From: an uncultured Lachnospiraceae bacterium
GTDB lineage: Bacteria > Bacillota > Clostridia > Lachnospirales > Lachnospiraceae
Reading direction: 5' to 3'
Length of the DNA: 53,474 nucleotides
Assembly: GCA_946405625.1 (NCBI GenBank)
Contig: CAMJHQ010000022.1
Location: 1-53,474 of the forward strand
Positions within the stretch are counted from its first letter, which is position 1. The number at the start of each line of letters is the position of its first letter. Positions 17,600 to 27,380 of this stretch are shown here, piece after piece. A program made the translations under genes and the position numbers. Below the pieces are notes generated by a model. That model searched no databases. It was not told the origin of the DNA and saw nothing but the letters and a program-made list of their open reading frames with translations.

Positions 17600-20500
17600 T
17601 TACTGCTTATCTGTAATGGATTCATGCCATTCCTGAAGTGAATGGATGGTTCCGTGTGTACGATTCTTGATATGATCGATACCTTCTGCTGCGGCACGTC
17701 CTGCAGCAATGGTTGTGATATATGGAATCTTACTCTTTATAGCAGCCTTACGGAGATAACTGTCATCATGAACACTTTCCTTACCTGCAGGAGAGTTGAT
17801 GATAAGCTGGATATCACCGTTTGTTATATGATCGAGTACATTAGGTCTTCCTTCATAGAGCTTCTTAACCTTCTCAGCAGGAATTCCGGCTGCGTTTATA
17901 ATATCGCAGGTTGTTCCTGTTGCCATGATCTTGAAGCCGTTCTTATGAAGAAGAGCAGCAACTTCAGCAACCTCAGGCTTCTCTGTCTTGTTAACTGAGA
18001 TAAGAACTGTGCCCTCTGTAGGAAGTTCGGATTTAGCAGCTTCCTGTGCTTTGAAATAAGCACCACCTGAAGACTTGGACAATCCGAGAACCTCACCTGT
18101 AGAACGCATTTCAGGTCCGAGGATCGGGTCAACTTCAGGAAACATATTGAATGGGAATACAGCTTCCTTAACTCCGTAGTAAGGAATGTTCTTTTCCTTG
18201 AGTGAAGGTACCGGTGAAGGCTGGCCTGTGAGTTCAGAAACAATAATCTCAGTAGCAAGTGGAACCATCTTGATTCCGCAAACCTTAGATACAAGAGGAA
18301 CTGTTCTGGATGCACGTGGATTAGCTTCAAGTACGAATACCTTTCCGTCTTCAATAGCATACTGCATATTCATAAGTCCAACGACATGCATTTCCTCAGC
18401 AATCTTACGTGTATATTCCTTGATTGTTTCAAGGTTTTCTTCAGAAATATGCTTTGAAGGAATGATACAAGCTGAGTCTCCTGAATGGATACCTGCAAGC
18501 TCGATATGTTCCATAACTGCAGGAACAAATGCATGTGTTCCGTCTGATATAGCATCTGCTTCACACTCTGTTGCGTGATGCAGGAATCTGTCAATAAGGA
18601 TAGGTCTGTCAGGTGTAACACCGACAGCTGCCTGCATATAGCCTGTCATGCTTTCGTCGTCATATACGACTTCCATACCACGTCCGCCGAGAACGTATGA
18701 AGGACGAACCATTACAGGATATCCGATCTGATTTGCAATCTGGATTGCTTCATCAACTGTTGTAGCCATACCTGCTTCAGGCATAGGAATTTCAAGCTTA
18801 TCCATCATAGCACGGAAGAGATCTCTGTCTTCTGCAAGATCTATAACTTCCGGAGATGTTCCGAGAATCTTAACACCGTTCTTCTGAAGTTCAGCAGCTA
18901 TATTAAGAGGTGTCTGACCACCGAACTGAGCGATAACTCCGAGAGGCTTCTCCTTACGATAAATGCTTAGAACATCCTCTGTAGTAAGCGGCTCGAAATA
19001 GAGCTTATCTGATGTATCATAGTCAGTTGATACAGTCTCAGGATTACAGTTAACGATGATTGTTTCGTATCCGAGCTTCTTGAGTGAAAGAGCAGCATGA
19101 ACGCAGCAGTAATCGAACTCGATACCCTGGCCGATTCGGTTAGGACCACCACCGAGGATCATTATCTTCTTAGCGTTGTCTGTTGCTTCGTTGTTATCAG
19201 GTGCATTGTAAGTAGAGTAGAAGTATGAACTGTTCTCTGTACCGCTTACGTGTACCTTATCCCAAGTTTCAACTACGCCGATCTCTTCGCGCTTATTACG
19301 GATATCAGCTTCCTCAACTCCGAGGATCTCACTGAGATATTTATCTGAGAAACCGTCCTTCTTAGCCTGAGTAAGGGCAGCATCTGAAGGAACAGAACCC
19401 TTGAATTCTTTTACGAGAGCTTCTTCTTCATCAACAAGTTCTTTCATCTGCTCGATGAAATAATGCTTAACCTTGGTGATGTTATGAATCTCATCAACTG
19501 TAGCTCCCTTACGAAGAGCTTCATACATCTGGAAATGTCTTTCACTTGAAGGAGTGATAAGAGCCTGGAGAAGCTGTTCCTTTGTCATATCATTGAAATT
19601 CTTAACATGACCGAGTCCGTAACGACCTTTCTCGAGGGAACGGATAGCCTTCTGGAAAGCTTCTTTATAATTCTTACCGATACTCATAACTTCGCCTACG
19701 GCTCTCATCTGAGTACCGAGTTTATCTTCAACACCCTTGAATTTCTCAAATGCCCAACGAGCAAACTTGATTACTACATAGTCACCGTCCGGTACATACT
19801 TATCAAGAGTTCCGTACTTTCCGCATGGAATCTCACTAAGTGTAAGACCTGATGCAAGCATTGCCGATACAAGAGCAATTGGGAAACCTGTTGCCTTAGA
19901 AGCAAGTGCTGATGATCTTGATGTACGAGGATTGATCTCGATAACGACTATACGGTCTGAAACCGGATCATGTGCGAACTGTACATTTGTTCCACCGATA
20001 ACCTGAATAGCATCAACGATAGCATATGCCTGCTTCTGAAGTCTGTCCTGAACTTCCTTTGAAATAGTAAGCATAGGGGCAGAGCAGAAGGAATCTCCGG
20101 TATGAACACCCATAGGATCAATGTTTTCGATGAAGCAGACGGTGATCATGTTTCCGTCTTTATCACGAACAACCTCGAGCTCAAGCTCTTCCCAGCCACT
20201 TACGCATTCTTCAACAAGTACCTGTCCAACAAGACTTGCCTTAAGACCTCTTGCACATACTGTTGCAAGCTCTTCCTTATTATATACAAGTCCGCCGCCT
20301 GCACCGCCCATTGTGTATGCAGGTCTGAGAACAACAGGATAACCGAGTTTATCTGCAATGGAGAGTGCCTCGTCAACAGAGTAAGCAACTTCGCTCTTAG
20401 CAACTTCGATTCCGAGAGATTTCATCGTGTTCTTGAATTCGATACGGTCCTCACCACGCTCAATGGCATCAACCTGAACACCGATGACCTTAACATTATA

Positions 20501-20830
20501 CTTGTCCAGAACACCTGCTTCAGCAAGCTCTGAACAAAGATTAAGTCCTGACTGACCACCGAGATTCGGAAGGAGAGCATCAGGACGTTCTTTCTCAATA
20601 ATAGCTTCTAATCGTTTAACATTTAATGGCTCGATATATGTAACATCTGCCATTTCAGGATCTGTCATGATAGTTGCAGGGTTGGAATTAACGAGAACGA
20701 TCTCGTAACCAAGCTTCCTGAGGGCCTTACATGCCTGAGTTCCCGAATAGTCAAATTCACATGCCTGTCCAATAATAATAGGACCTGAGCCGATGATCAG
20801 AACCTTATGAATGTCTGTTCTCTGTGACAT
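17600..20830 (-). CDS. carB: Carbamoyl phosphate synthase large subunit
   Basis: It makes carbamoyl phosphate from bicarbonate, ammonia (from glutamine via CarA) and two ATP, for pyrimidines and arginine. The ATG at 20830 follows GAGGAGG and yields 1076 residues starting MSQRTDIHKVLIIGSGP, the family's usual N-terminus; a longer open frame upstream is not credible. The protein has the usual duplicated layout: two ATP-grasp halves, each with a GSGP/GGGPNRIGQGIEFDY pre-ATP motif and EINPRTSRSSALASKATG or EANPRASRTVPLVSKVCG, then a C-terminal allosteric MGS-like domain (from about 940). No carA is next to it, and pyrF-K-D lie 17 kb away. Confidence 0.96.
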   Translation of the reverse strand: MSQRTDIHKVLIIGSGPIIIGQACEFDYSGTQACKALRKLGYEIVLVNSNPATIMTDPEMADVTYIEPLNVKRLEAIIEKERPDALLPNLGGQSGLNLCSELAEAGVLDKYNVKVIGVQVDAIERGEDRIEFKNTMKSLGIEVAKSEVAYSVDEALSIADKLGYPVVLRPAYTMGGAGGGLVYNKEELATVCARGLKASLVGQVLVEECVSGWEELELEVVRDKDGNMITVCFIENIDPMGVHTGDSFCSAPMLTISKEVQDRLQKQAYAIVDAIQVIGGTNVQFAHDPVSDRIVVIEINPRTSRSSALASKATGFPIALVSAMLASGLTLSEIPCGKYGTLDKYVPDGDYVVIKFARWAFEKFKGVEDKLGTQMRAVGEVMSIGKNYKEAFQKAIRSLEKGRYGLGHVKNFNDMTKEQLLQALITPSSERHFQMYEALRKGATVDEIHNITKVKHYFIEQMKELVDEEEALVKEFKGSVPSDAALTQAKKDGFSDKYLSEILGVEEADIRNKREEIGVVETWDKVHVSGTENSSYFYSTYNAPDNNEATDNAKKIMILGGGPNRIGQGIEFDYCCVHAALSLKKLGYETIIVNCNPETVSTDYDTSDKLYFEPLTTEDVLSIYRKEKPLGVIAQFGGQTPLNIAAELQKNGVKILGTSPEVIDLAEDRDLFRAMMDKLEIPMPEAGMATTVDEAIQIANQIGYPVMVRPSYVLGGRGMEVVYDDESMTGYMQAAVGVTPDRPILIDRFLHHATECEADAISDGTHAFVPAVMEHIELAGIHSGDSACIIPSKHISEENLETIKEYTRKIAEEMHVVGLMNMQYAIEDGKVFVLEANPRASRTVPLVSKVCGIKMVPLATEIIVSELTGQPSPVPSLKEKNIPYYGVKEAVFPFNMFPEVDPILGPEMRSTGEVLGLSKSSGGAYFKAQEAAKSELPTEGTVLISVNKTEKPEVAEVAALLHKNGFKIMATGTTCDIINAAGIPAEKVKKLYEGRPNVLDHITNGDIQLIINSPAGKESVHDDSYLRKAAIKSKIPYITTIAAGRAAAEGIDHIKNRTHGTIHSLQEWHESITDKQ

Positions 20831-20894
20831 TGTATTATCCTCCTCATTTTTGTCTTGTTCACTGTTTTTTCTTTTCTTTTTCAATATCCGTAAT

Positions 20895-20923
20895 ACTATA
20901 TCATTTTTCACACAAAACGTGTA
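20895..20923 (-). promoter_or_regulatory. Weak candidate promoter of carB
   Basis: On the minus strand there is an extended -10, TGATATAGT (TATAGT at complement of 20895-20900), with only a poor -35 17 bases upstream. It would give a leader of about 60 bases. The assignment is tentative. Confidence 0.3.
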
Positions 20924-20961
20924 GTGTTTTTTTAAAAAAATATGCAAAAAATTTTTGGTGT

Positions 20962-20990
20962 TTGAAATAATATATTTGTTTAAGTATAAT
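20962..20990 (+). promoter_or_regulatory. Promoter of mtnN
   Basis: TTGAAA (20962-20967), a 17-base spacer and a perfect TATAAT (20985-20990). The expected start near 20997 gives a short leader of about 35 bases to ATG 21031. Confidence 0.8.
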
Positions 20991-21030
20991 AATGAAGTTA
21001 AACTATGGTGATTATGAAAGGAGATTTCAT

Positions 21031-21723
21031 ATGATAGGCATAATCGGTGCAATGGATACCGAAGTTGAAGAGCTTAAGTCTCTCATGAAGGACTGCAGAG
21101 TAGAGAGACATGCCTCACGTGATTATTTTATAGGAAGTCTTGAAGGAAAAGATACCGTACTTGTACAGTCGGGAGTTGGAAAGGTAAATGCGGCTATAGC
21201 TGCCGAAGTTCTGGCTGAAGTATATAAAGTACGCTATATAATAAATACCGGTATCGCCGGAAGCTTGAACAAGGATATAGATATAGGAGATATTGTTCTT
21301 TCAACTGACAGTGTACAGCATGATATGGATGTTACTGCTTTGGGATTTAACAGAGGAATCATTCCCGATCAGGATACATCATTCTTTGAAGCAAGCCATG
21401 AGCTTAGGGGAATTGCGAAGGAAGCATGCATGAAAGTTAACCCTGATGTAAAGGTGTTTGAAGGACGTGTTGTCAGCGGCGATCAGTTTGTTTCCGATAA
21501 ACAGACCAAAGAGGATATCGTAAGGATATTTAACGGTATGTGTACCGAGATGGAAGGTGCAGCCATAGCTCAGACGGCATGGTCAAACAATGTGCCGTAT
21601 CTTATTATCAGAGCTATTTCCGATAAGGCAGATAATTCTGCAGAGATGGATTATCCTACATTTAAAATTAAAGCAATAGAGCATTCGGTTAAGCTTGTCA
21701 GGGAAATGCTCAGGATGATGTAA
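21031..21723 (+). CDS. mtnN: 5'-methylthioadenosine/S-adenosylhomocysteine nucleosidase
   Basis: It removes adenine from S-adenosylhomocysteine and methylthioadenosine; the product S-ribosylhomocysteine is the LuxS substrate. ATG 21031 with AAAGGAG gives 230 residues, the normal length; an in-frame ATG at 20992 lacks a good site. Motifs are the N-terminal IGIIGAMDTEVEEL (Glu11), NTGIAGSL, EMEGAAIAQ, and the catalytic Asp198 in AISDKAD. A consensus promoter lies just upstream. Two paralogous membrane-protein genes separate it from luxS, all on one strand. Confidence 0.95.
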   Translation: MIGIIGAMDTEVEELKSLMKDCRVERHASRDYFIGSLEGKDTVLVQSGVGKVNAAIAAEVLAEVYKVRYIINTGIAGSLNKDIDIGDIVLSTDSVQHDMDVTALGFNRGIIPDQDTSFFEASHELRGIAKEACMKVNPDVKVFEGRVVSGDQFVSDKQTKEDIVRIFNGMCTEMEGAAIAQTAWSNNVPYLIIRAISDKADNSAEMDYPTFKIKAIEHSVKLVREMLRMM

Positions 21724-21745
21724 GAATTCAGGAGGTATATCAATA

Positions 21746-22645
21746 ATGTACAGCGGTATTAAATACCAGGGCCGAATCTTCGTTACAGCAATATTCTGCA
21801 TAATAATCGCTTTAGGTATGTTTGCCTTAAATTATAAATATATGTTAAGCGGTAAAGCAAAAAGCATCAATAAAATGCTGTATGACAGTCATTACGAACT
21901 TGACAGTGATACTATTCTTGCAGAAAAGTATTGTATGCTTACCATTAACTCTTGCCTTGGCGGCTTCGCGGAAAGAGAAGGAAAGGTCGAAGGAGCAAAC
22001 GGAGATACTTACTATATTGCGCTTCTTGATGATAATTCGGTAATGGCCGTAAAGGTAAATAAAGCTGAAGATATAGATAAGCTTGATACAATAACTAGTG
22101 AAACCTATGCATCGAAGGATTTTTATTCTGAGCATACACTTACCATTGAGGGAAGAGTTAATGAATTATATGATAAAGATCTTACGGAATTTTATGATGA
22201 CGCACTTAAACAGCTGGGGATAAAGGATGCCGAAAATAATAAGGTCAAGATAAGATATATTTCTATTGATGCTACAGATAACAACAGAATGTTATGGTTC
22301 TTCTTTATCGTGCTGTTTGGAGGCGGTGTCATTGTCCTGTTTGGAGATGCGATAGTTACAGCGATTTCAAAAGCCGAAAAAAGAAGGCTTGCAGCACTTG
22401 AAGAGTCATCAAGAAAGGCGGCAGAACGTTCGGCTGCAGCTGCACAGCATGTGAATATGAATGCTGTAAATGCAAGTTTTGATCATAGCGTTAAGTCAGA
22501 TATGTTGTCCGTTGACAGTTACCTTGGGGAGGGGACTGCTATGGATAAAGAGGCTGAAAAACCCGTAAGGTTCGGTGACGGTGAACGTCACGAAAGAACC
22601 AAAGACGGTAAGATTTCGATAGCAGGTACGAATCTTATCAAATAA
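21746..22645 (+). CDS. Unknown membrane protein A of a paralogous pair
   Basis: The 299 residues have a membrane segment at about 11-30, an extracytoplasmic domain of about 150 residues, a second segment at about 187-206, and a cytoplasmic tail with an Ala/Arg/Glu-rich helix. It shares with the next gene INxxLGxF, YYIxxLxDNSVMxxKV, LDTIT, EGRV, a DALKQLGI/EEALKKYGI helix, an RY segment just before the second membrane segment, and the C-terminal tail KISxxGxxLIK. GGAGG precedes ATG, 22 bases after mtnN. I do not recognise a named family. The position between mtnN and luxS suggests co-transcription; a link to the methyl cycle or AI-2 is only a guess. Confidence 0.8.
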   Translation: MYSGIKYQGRIFVTAIFCIIIALGMFALNYKYMLSGKAKSINKMLYDSHYELDSDTILAEKYCMLTINSCLGGFAEREGKVEGANGDTYYIALLDDNSVMAVKVNKAEDIDKLDTITSETYASKDFYSEHTLTIEGRVNELYDKDLTEFYDDALKQLGIKDAENNKVKIRYISIDATDNNRMLWFFFIVLFGGGVIVLFGDAIVTAISKAEKRRLAALEESSRKAAERSAAAAQHVNMNAVNASFDHSVKSDMLSVDSYLGEGTAMDKEAEKPVRFGDGERHERTKDGKISIAGTNLIK

Positions 22646-22722
22646 AAAGTATTAAGTGAAGTATTAAAGTGAAGAGTTATAAGTATTTATTATAGATAAT
22701 ATTTATAAAAGGGGAAAAAGTA

Positions 22723-23523
22723 ATGAATGCAACAATGAGGACGTTTCTGCGCATGAGTAAAGAGGCAAAGCTCTTCTGCGTAGGAATACTTGGTATCGTA
22801 TATGCGATTTATATCTATGCAGCACATTTTCAGTATATGAACAAGGGAAATGAAATCAATATTAATGAAGAGATAGCAAAAAATAATAATGATTATCCCA
22901 GTGAGAATATATATGAAGAGTTCTGCAAGGTGGATATAAATGCAGGTCTTGGAACATTTCATGTTTCGGATTATTCGACATCTAGACGCAATAGGGCAAA
23001 AGAGTCCGGTACATATTATATAGTTCAACTTGAAGATAATTCTGTAATGCTTCTAAAAGTTGCAGGAGCCAAGTATCTGACACAGCTTGATACCATTACA
23101 CAGGAAACGGATATTGAATCCGGCAAAAGATCCGGTACAACCATAACTGCAGAAGGAAGAGTTACCAAAATTGAACCCGGAAGCGTTTTTAAAGAGTATG
23201 AAGAAGCTCTGAAAAAATATGGAATTGATAAAGGACAGTACGGTGTCCGTGTTAGATATGCATGTATGGATGTTTCATATAATACTAAGGGATTATGGGC
23301 AAAGTTTTTTATAGGTATTTTCATCGGAGTTGCCTGTTTGTTCGGAAATGCAATACTGTATCTGATAAATAAGAAAGCTAAGGCTTCAGATCCGGAGTAT
23401 ATAAAAGAAAATGCGGTTCCTACGATACAGGAATATGAACCTGTCGAGTTTGACCCGAGCCATGTGGTAGATGATGAAAGCCCGAAGAAAATCTCATTTT
23501 CGGGAAGAGACCTTATTAAATAA
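22723..23523 (+). CDS. Unknown membrane protein B of a paralogous pair
   Basis: This 266-residue protein has the same plan as the gene before it: membrane segments at about 15-35 and 190-212, an extracytoplasmic domain between them (DINAGLGTF, YYIVQLEDNSVMLLKV, LDTIT, EGRVTKI, RVRYACMD), and a shorter cytoplasmic tail ending KISFSGRDLIK. AAAAGGGG precedes ATG. The 77-base gap from its paralogue contains a direct repeat (GTATTAA-GTGAA, then GTATTAAAGTGAA, about 22649-22673). luxS starts 61 bases after it. Function unknown. Confidence 0.8.
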   Translation: MNATMRTFLRMSKEAKLFCVGILGIVYAIYIYAAHFQYMNKGNEININEEIAKNNNDYPSENIYEEFCKVDINAGLGTFHVSDYSTSRRNRAKESGTYYIVQLEDNSVMLLKVAGAKYLTQLDTITQETDIESGKRSGTTITAEGRVTKIEPGSVFKEYEEALKKYGIDKGQYGVRVRYACMDVSYNTKGLWAKFFIGIFIGVACLFGNAILYLINKKAKASDPEYIKENAVPTIQEYEPVEFDPSHVVDDESPKKISFSGRDLIK

Positions 23524-23584
23524 AGTAATTAAGGTTTTATACTACGAGATATATTTTAACTGTTTTAAAGAGGAGATATAATAT

Positions 23585-24061
23585 ATGGAAAAGATTGCAA
23601 GCTTTAATGTTAATCATCTTGTTTTACTTCCCGGACTTTATGTTTCGAGAAAGGATAAGGTTGGTGAAGAAGTGATTACAACATTTGACCTTAGAATGAC
23701 CAGACCGAATTTTGAACCGGTCATGAATACTGCAGAAGTTCATACACTTGAGCATCTGGGTGCTACATTTCTCAGAAATGATCCTGAATATAAGGATAAA
23801 ATAATATACTTTGGACCTATGGGATGCAGAACCGGCTTCTATACAGTTCTTGCGGGAGATTATGAATCAAAGGACGTGCTTCCTCTTATGATCAGAATGT
23901 ATGAGTTTATGGCTTCCTTTGAAGGAGAGGTTCCGGGACAGGCAGCACGTGACTGCGGAAATTATCTTGATATGAATCTTCCGATGGCAAAATATGTTGC
24001 TGCAAAGTATCTGGAAGTACTTAAGAATATTACAGATGACAGACTTATATATCAGGATTAA
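23585..24061 (+). CDS. luxS: S-ribosylhomocysteine lyase
   Basis: It cleaves S-ribosylhomocysteine to homocysteine and DPD, the precursor of autoinducer-2. The 158 residues contain the metal site HTLEH (His53, His57) with the third ligand Cys124 in ARDCGNY, and the catalytic Cys81 in GPMGCRTGFY. AGGAGAT precedes ATG. With mtnN it completes the two-step route from SAH, with two membrane proteins in between. It is followed by the tig promoter, with no clear terminator. Confidence 0.96.
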   Translation: MEKIASFNVNHLVLLPGLYVSRKDKVGEEVITTFDLRMTRPNFEPVMNTAEVHTLEHLGATFLRNDPEYKDKIIYFGPMGCRTGFYTVLAGDYESKDVLPLMIRMYEFMASFEGEVPGQAARDCGNYLDMNLPMAKYVAAKYLEVLKNITDDRLIYQD

Positions 24062-24081
24062 AATATCGTATATCTCGCGTC

Positions 24082-24110
24082 TTTACTTAATTAAATCGTT
24101 GTGATATAAT
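24082..24110 (+). promoter_or_regulatory. Promoter of the tig-clpP-clpX-engB operon
   Basis: TTTACT (24082-24087), a 17-base spacer and TATAAT (24105-24110), with an extended TG at 24102-24103. The leader of about 70 bases holds a small hairpin GCAGT/ACTGC (24139-24152). No CIRCE or CtsR-like operator is evident. Confidence 0.8.
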
Positions 24111-24183
24111 CAAACGACTGATGCTTAAAAGCTAAAAAGCAGTATAAACTGCATTAGAGATAACATTTCAGGAGGAAAAAATA

Positions 24184-25470
24184 ATGAGTTTCACAGTTGA
24201 ACAGTTGGAGAACAACAGGGCAAAGCTTACAATCACGGTACCTGCAGAGGATTTCGGAAAGGCACTTGTAGCTGCATATAATAAGCAGAAGGGCAAGATC
24301 AACATTTCAGGTTTCCGTAAGGGTAAGGTTCCTATGGCTATTATCGAGAAAATGTACGGCCCTGAAATCTTCTACGATGAGGCTGCTAATAAGGTTATAA
24401 ATGAGACATATCCGGAAGCTTATGATGAGTGTGAGCTTGACATAGTTTCACGTCCGGAGATCGATGTTACACAAATCGAGAAGGGTAAGGACTTCATCTA
24501 TACAGCAACAGTTGATCTTAAGCCTGAAGTTAAGCTCGGAACATATAAGGGCATCGAAGTTGAAAAGGTTGATACAACAGTTTCAGGTCTTGAAGTAGAT
24601 GAAGAGATTGACAGAGTAAGACGTCAGAATGCCAGAAAGATCGACGTTACAGACAGAGCTGCTAAGGATGGAGATATAACAAATATCGACTTCGAAGGTT
24701 TTGTAGACGGCGAGGCATTTGAAGGCGGAAAGGGTGAGAGCTATACACTTAAACTCGGAAGCAAGAGCTTTATTCCGGGATTCGAAGATCAGATCGTTGG
24801 TCATGAAATCGGTGAAGAGTTTGATGTAAATGTTACATTCCCTGAAGATTATCATTCAGAAGACCTCAAGGGTAAGGCTGCAGTATTTAAGTGCAAGCTT
24901 AACTCACTTCAGGAGGAGCAGCTTCCTGAGCTTGATGATGAATATGTATCAGACATCTCAGATGTAGAGACTGTTGATGAATATAAGGACAGCATCAGAA
25001 AGCAGCTTGAGGAGAAGAAGGAGAAGCAGGCTAAGACTAAGATTGAGAATGCAGCAATCGAGAAGCTTATGGAGACATCAGAGATGGATATTCCTGCTTC
25101 AATGATCGAAGGACAGCAGGAGACAATGCTTAATGAGTTCAAGCAGCAGCTTTCAATGCAGGGAATGAGCTTTGATATGTATTCACAGTATACAGGTCTT
25201 AATGAGGAGACAATGCTTGAGCAGGTTAAGCCTGAGGCTGAGAAGCGTGTAAAGAGCAGACTTGTACTTGAGGCAGTTTCAAAGGCTGAGAACATCGAAG
25301 TAAGCGATGAGGATGTTGACAAGAAGCTTGAAGAGATGGCTGCTATGTACGGAATTGAAGCTGATAAGTTTAAGGGCTATATCGGCGACAAGGAGAAAGA
25401 GTCAATTAAGAAGGATATTGCAGTAGAAAAAGCAGCAGACTTCATTGTTGCAAATATTAAAGAAGTTTAA
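24184..25470 (+). CDS. tig: Trigger factor chaperone
   Basis: This ribosome-bound folding chaperone with peptidyl-prolyl isomerase activity has 428 residues, the usual length. The ribosome-binding signature GFRKGKVP lies at about residue 43-50. The FKBP-type isomerase domain is at about 150-240 (GDITNIDFEGFVDGEAFEGG, IPGFEDQIVGHEIGEEF), followed by a helical C-terminal cradle. AGGAGG precedes ATG. It begins the widely conserved tig-clpP-clpX order and has its own strong promoter. Confidence 0.96.
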   Translation: MSFTVEQLENNRAKLTITVPAEDFGKALVAAYNKQKGKINISGFRKGKVPMAIIEKMYGPEIFYDEAANKVINETYPEAYDECELDIVSRPEIDVTQIEKGKDFIYTATVDLKPEVKLGTYKGIEVEKVDTTVSGLEVDEEIDRVRRQNARKIDVTDRAAKDGDITNIDFEGFVDGEAFEGGKGESYTLKLGSKSFIPGFEDQIVGHEIGEEFDVNVTFPEDYHSEDLKGKAAVFKCKLNSLQEEQLPELDDEYVSDISDVETVDEYKDSIRKQLEEKKEKQAKTKIENAAIEKLMETSEMDIPASMIEGQQETMLNEFKQQLSMQGMSFDMYSQYTGLNEETMLEQVKPEAEKRVKSRLVLEAVSKAENIEVSDEDVDKKLEEMAAMYGIEADKFKGYIGDKEKESIKKDIAVEKAADFIVANIKEV

Positions 25471-25507
25471 TTGTTATCTATAGATTTATAGATCAGGAGG
25501 TATAGAT

Positions 25508-26092
25508 ATGGCATTGGTGCCTACAGTCATTGAGACCACCAACAGGGGTGAAAGAGCTTATGATATTTATTCCAGACTTCTTAAGGAAAGAATTATTTTC
25601 CTCGGAGATGAAGTAAATGATGTTACAGCAAGTCTTGTTGTAGCACAGCTTCTTTTCCTTGAGTCTGAGGATACAAACAAAGACATTAGTCTTTATATCA
25701 ATAGCCCGGGCGGTTCGGTTACTGCCGGAATGGCAATATATGATACTATGAATTATATTAAGTGTGACGTTTCGACTATCTGTGTCGGAATGGCAGCTTC
25801 AATGGGCGCATTTCTTCTTTCGGGTGGTGCAAAAGGTAAGAGATTTGCACTTCCGAATTCAGAGATAATGATCCACCAGCCGCTTGGCGGAACACAGGGT
25901 CAGGCTACCGATATGGAGATTGACGTAAAGCACATTCTCAGAATCAAAGAAAATCTTCTTAAGATCATGGCTGATAACTGTGGTAAGGATTATGAGACTT
26001 TGAGAGAGGATTGCGAGAGAAACAACTGGATGACAGCTGAAGAGGCAGCCGAGTACGGACTTATTGATCATGTTGTTACAAATCGTAAATAA
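25508..26092 (+). CDS. clpP: ATP-dependent Clp protease proteolytic subunit
   Basis: This is the serine peptidase of the ClpXP and ClpCP machines. The 194 residues have the N-terminal [25 protein letters not shown], catalytic Ser98 in [11 protein letters not shown] and His123 in IMIHQPLGG, with the Asp expected near residue 172. Length and spacing are normal. AGGAGG precedes ATG, 37 bases after tig. clpX follows at ten bases, so the peptidase and unfoldase are made together. Confidence 0.97.
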   Translation: MALVPTVIETTNRGERAYDIYSRLLKERIIFLGDEVNDVTASLVVAQLLFLESEDTNKDISLYINSPGGSVTAGMAIYDTMNYIKCDVSTICVGMAASMGAFLLSGGAKGKRFALPNSEIMIHQPLGGTQGQATDMEIDVKHILRIKENLLKIMADNCGKDYETLREDCERNNWMTAEEAAEYGLIDHVVTNRK

Positions 26093-26101
26093 GGATTGAT
26101 T

Positions 26102-27373
26102 ATGGCTAAAGATGAAAAATTATTAAAATGTTCTTTCTGCGGAAAGAGCCAGGACAGAGTAAGAAAGCTTATTGCAGGTCCGGGAATATATATCTGCGAC
26201 GAATGCGTTGATCTGTGTTCTGAAATTATAGATGAAGAGCTCGGCGATGAGATGAGCGACGAGATCAATCTCTATAAGCCAAAGGAAATCAAAGCTTTTC
26301 TGGATGAGTATGTTATTGGACAGGAAGAAGCAAAGAAGGTCCTTTCAGTAGCCGTATATAATCATTATAAGAGAGTTATGTCAGGAAAGACATTTGACGT
26401 TGAACTTCAGAAGTCCAATATCATTGTTGTCGGACCTACAGGTTCAGGTAAGACATATCTCGCACAGACACTTGCAAAGATGCTGAATGTACCTTTTGCT
26501 ATTGCTGATGCTACAACACTTACAGAGGCAGGTTATGTCGGTGAGGACGTTGAGAATATCCTTCTGAAGCTTATTCAGGCTGCGGATTATGATATTGACA
26601 GAGCTGAGCATGGTATAGTTTATATCGATGAGATCGATAAAATATCCAAGAAGTCCGAAAATGTTTCTATAACAAGAGATGTTTCCGGTGAAGGCGTACA
26701 GCAGGCACTTCTCAAGATCATTGAGGGTACTGTTGCATCTGTTCCTCCTCAGGGAGGACGTAAGCATCCTAATCAGGAACTTATACAGATTGATACTACC
26801 GATATCCTTTTCATATGCGGTGGTGCTTTCGATGGACTTGACAAGATTATCGAAAAGAGAGTAGGTCAGAAATCAATCGGATTCAATGCCGATGTAGATA
26901 AGAATGAGTCTACCAACAACGAACTGCTCAGACAGGTTCAGCCACAGGATCTTATCAAATATGGTATTATTCCTGAGTTTGTAGGTCGTGTACCTGTTGT
27001 TGTTACACTTGATGAGCTTGACGAGGATGCTCTTGTAAGCATTCTTACAGAGCCGAAGAGTGCGATCACAAAGCAGTATAAGAAGCTTTTTGAACTTGAT
27101 GATGTTGAGCTTGATTTCTCTGAAGATGCTCTTCGTGAGATTGCAAGAGAAGCGATGAACAGAAATACGGGAGCAAGAGGTCTCAGAGCCATTATTGAAA
27201 AGGCTATGATGAATATCATGTATGAGATTCCTTCCGATGACAGAGTAAAAGCTGTATATGTTACTAAGGAGTCGGTTGCTGATGGGGCCGATCCGGAGCT
27301 TACATATCGTGAAGAGGGAGAAACCAAACAGCATTCACGCAAAACAGCAAAACAAAGTGATGAAATAGCCTGA
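26102..27373 (+). CDS. clpX: ATP-dependent Clp protease ATP-binding subunit ClpX
   Basis: This AAA+ unfoldase feeds substrates to ClpP. ATG 26102, with AAGGA six bases ahead, is preferred over an in-frame TTG at 26096 and gives 423 residues. The zinc-binding domain has Cys10/Cys13 in CSFCGK and the pair in ICDECVDLC. Walker A GPTGSGKT, Walker B VYIDEIDK, the RKHPNQE region and the sensor motif [10 protein letters not shown] follow in order. The substrate-pore loop GYVGED is present. It is complete and lies seven bases ahead of engB. Confidence 0.97.
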   Translation: MAKDEKLLKCSFCGKSQDRVRKLIAGPGIYICDECVDLCSEIIDEELGDEMSDEINLYKPKEIKAFLDEYVIGQEEAKKVLSVAVYNHYKRVMSGKTFDVELQKSNIIVVGPTGSGKTYLAQTLAKMLNVPFAIADATTLTEAGYVGEDVENILLKLIQAADYDIDRAEHGIVYIDEIDKISKKSENVSITRDVSGEGVQQALLKIIEGTVASVPPQGGRKHPNQELIQIDTTDILFICGGAFDGLDKIIEKRVGQKSIGFNADVDKNESTNNELLRQVQPQDLIKYGIIPEFVGRVPVVVTLDELDEDALVSILTEPKSAITKQYKKLFELDDVELDFSEDALREIAREAMNRNTGARGLRAIIEKAMMNIMYEIPSDDRVKAVYVTKESVADGADPELTYREEGETKQHSRKTAKQSDEIA

Positions 27374-27380
27374 GGTTAAT

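Noticed and set aside
20841-21030. SAM or SAH riboswitch before mtnN
   Set aside because: The leader from the clear promoter is only about 35 bases, too short for any known class.
20831-21052. N-terminal extension of carB
   Set aside because: The added residues are low complexity, cross the mtnN promoter and start, and the ATG at 20830 has GAGGAGG and the family N-terminus.
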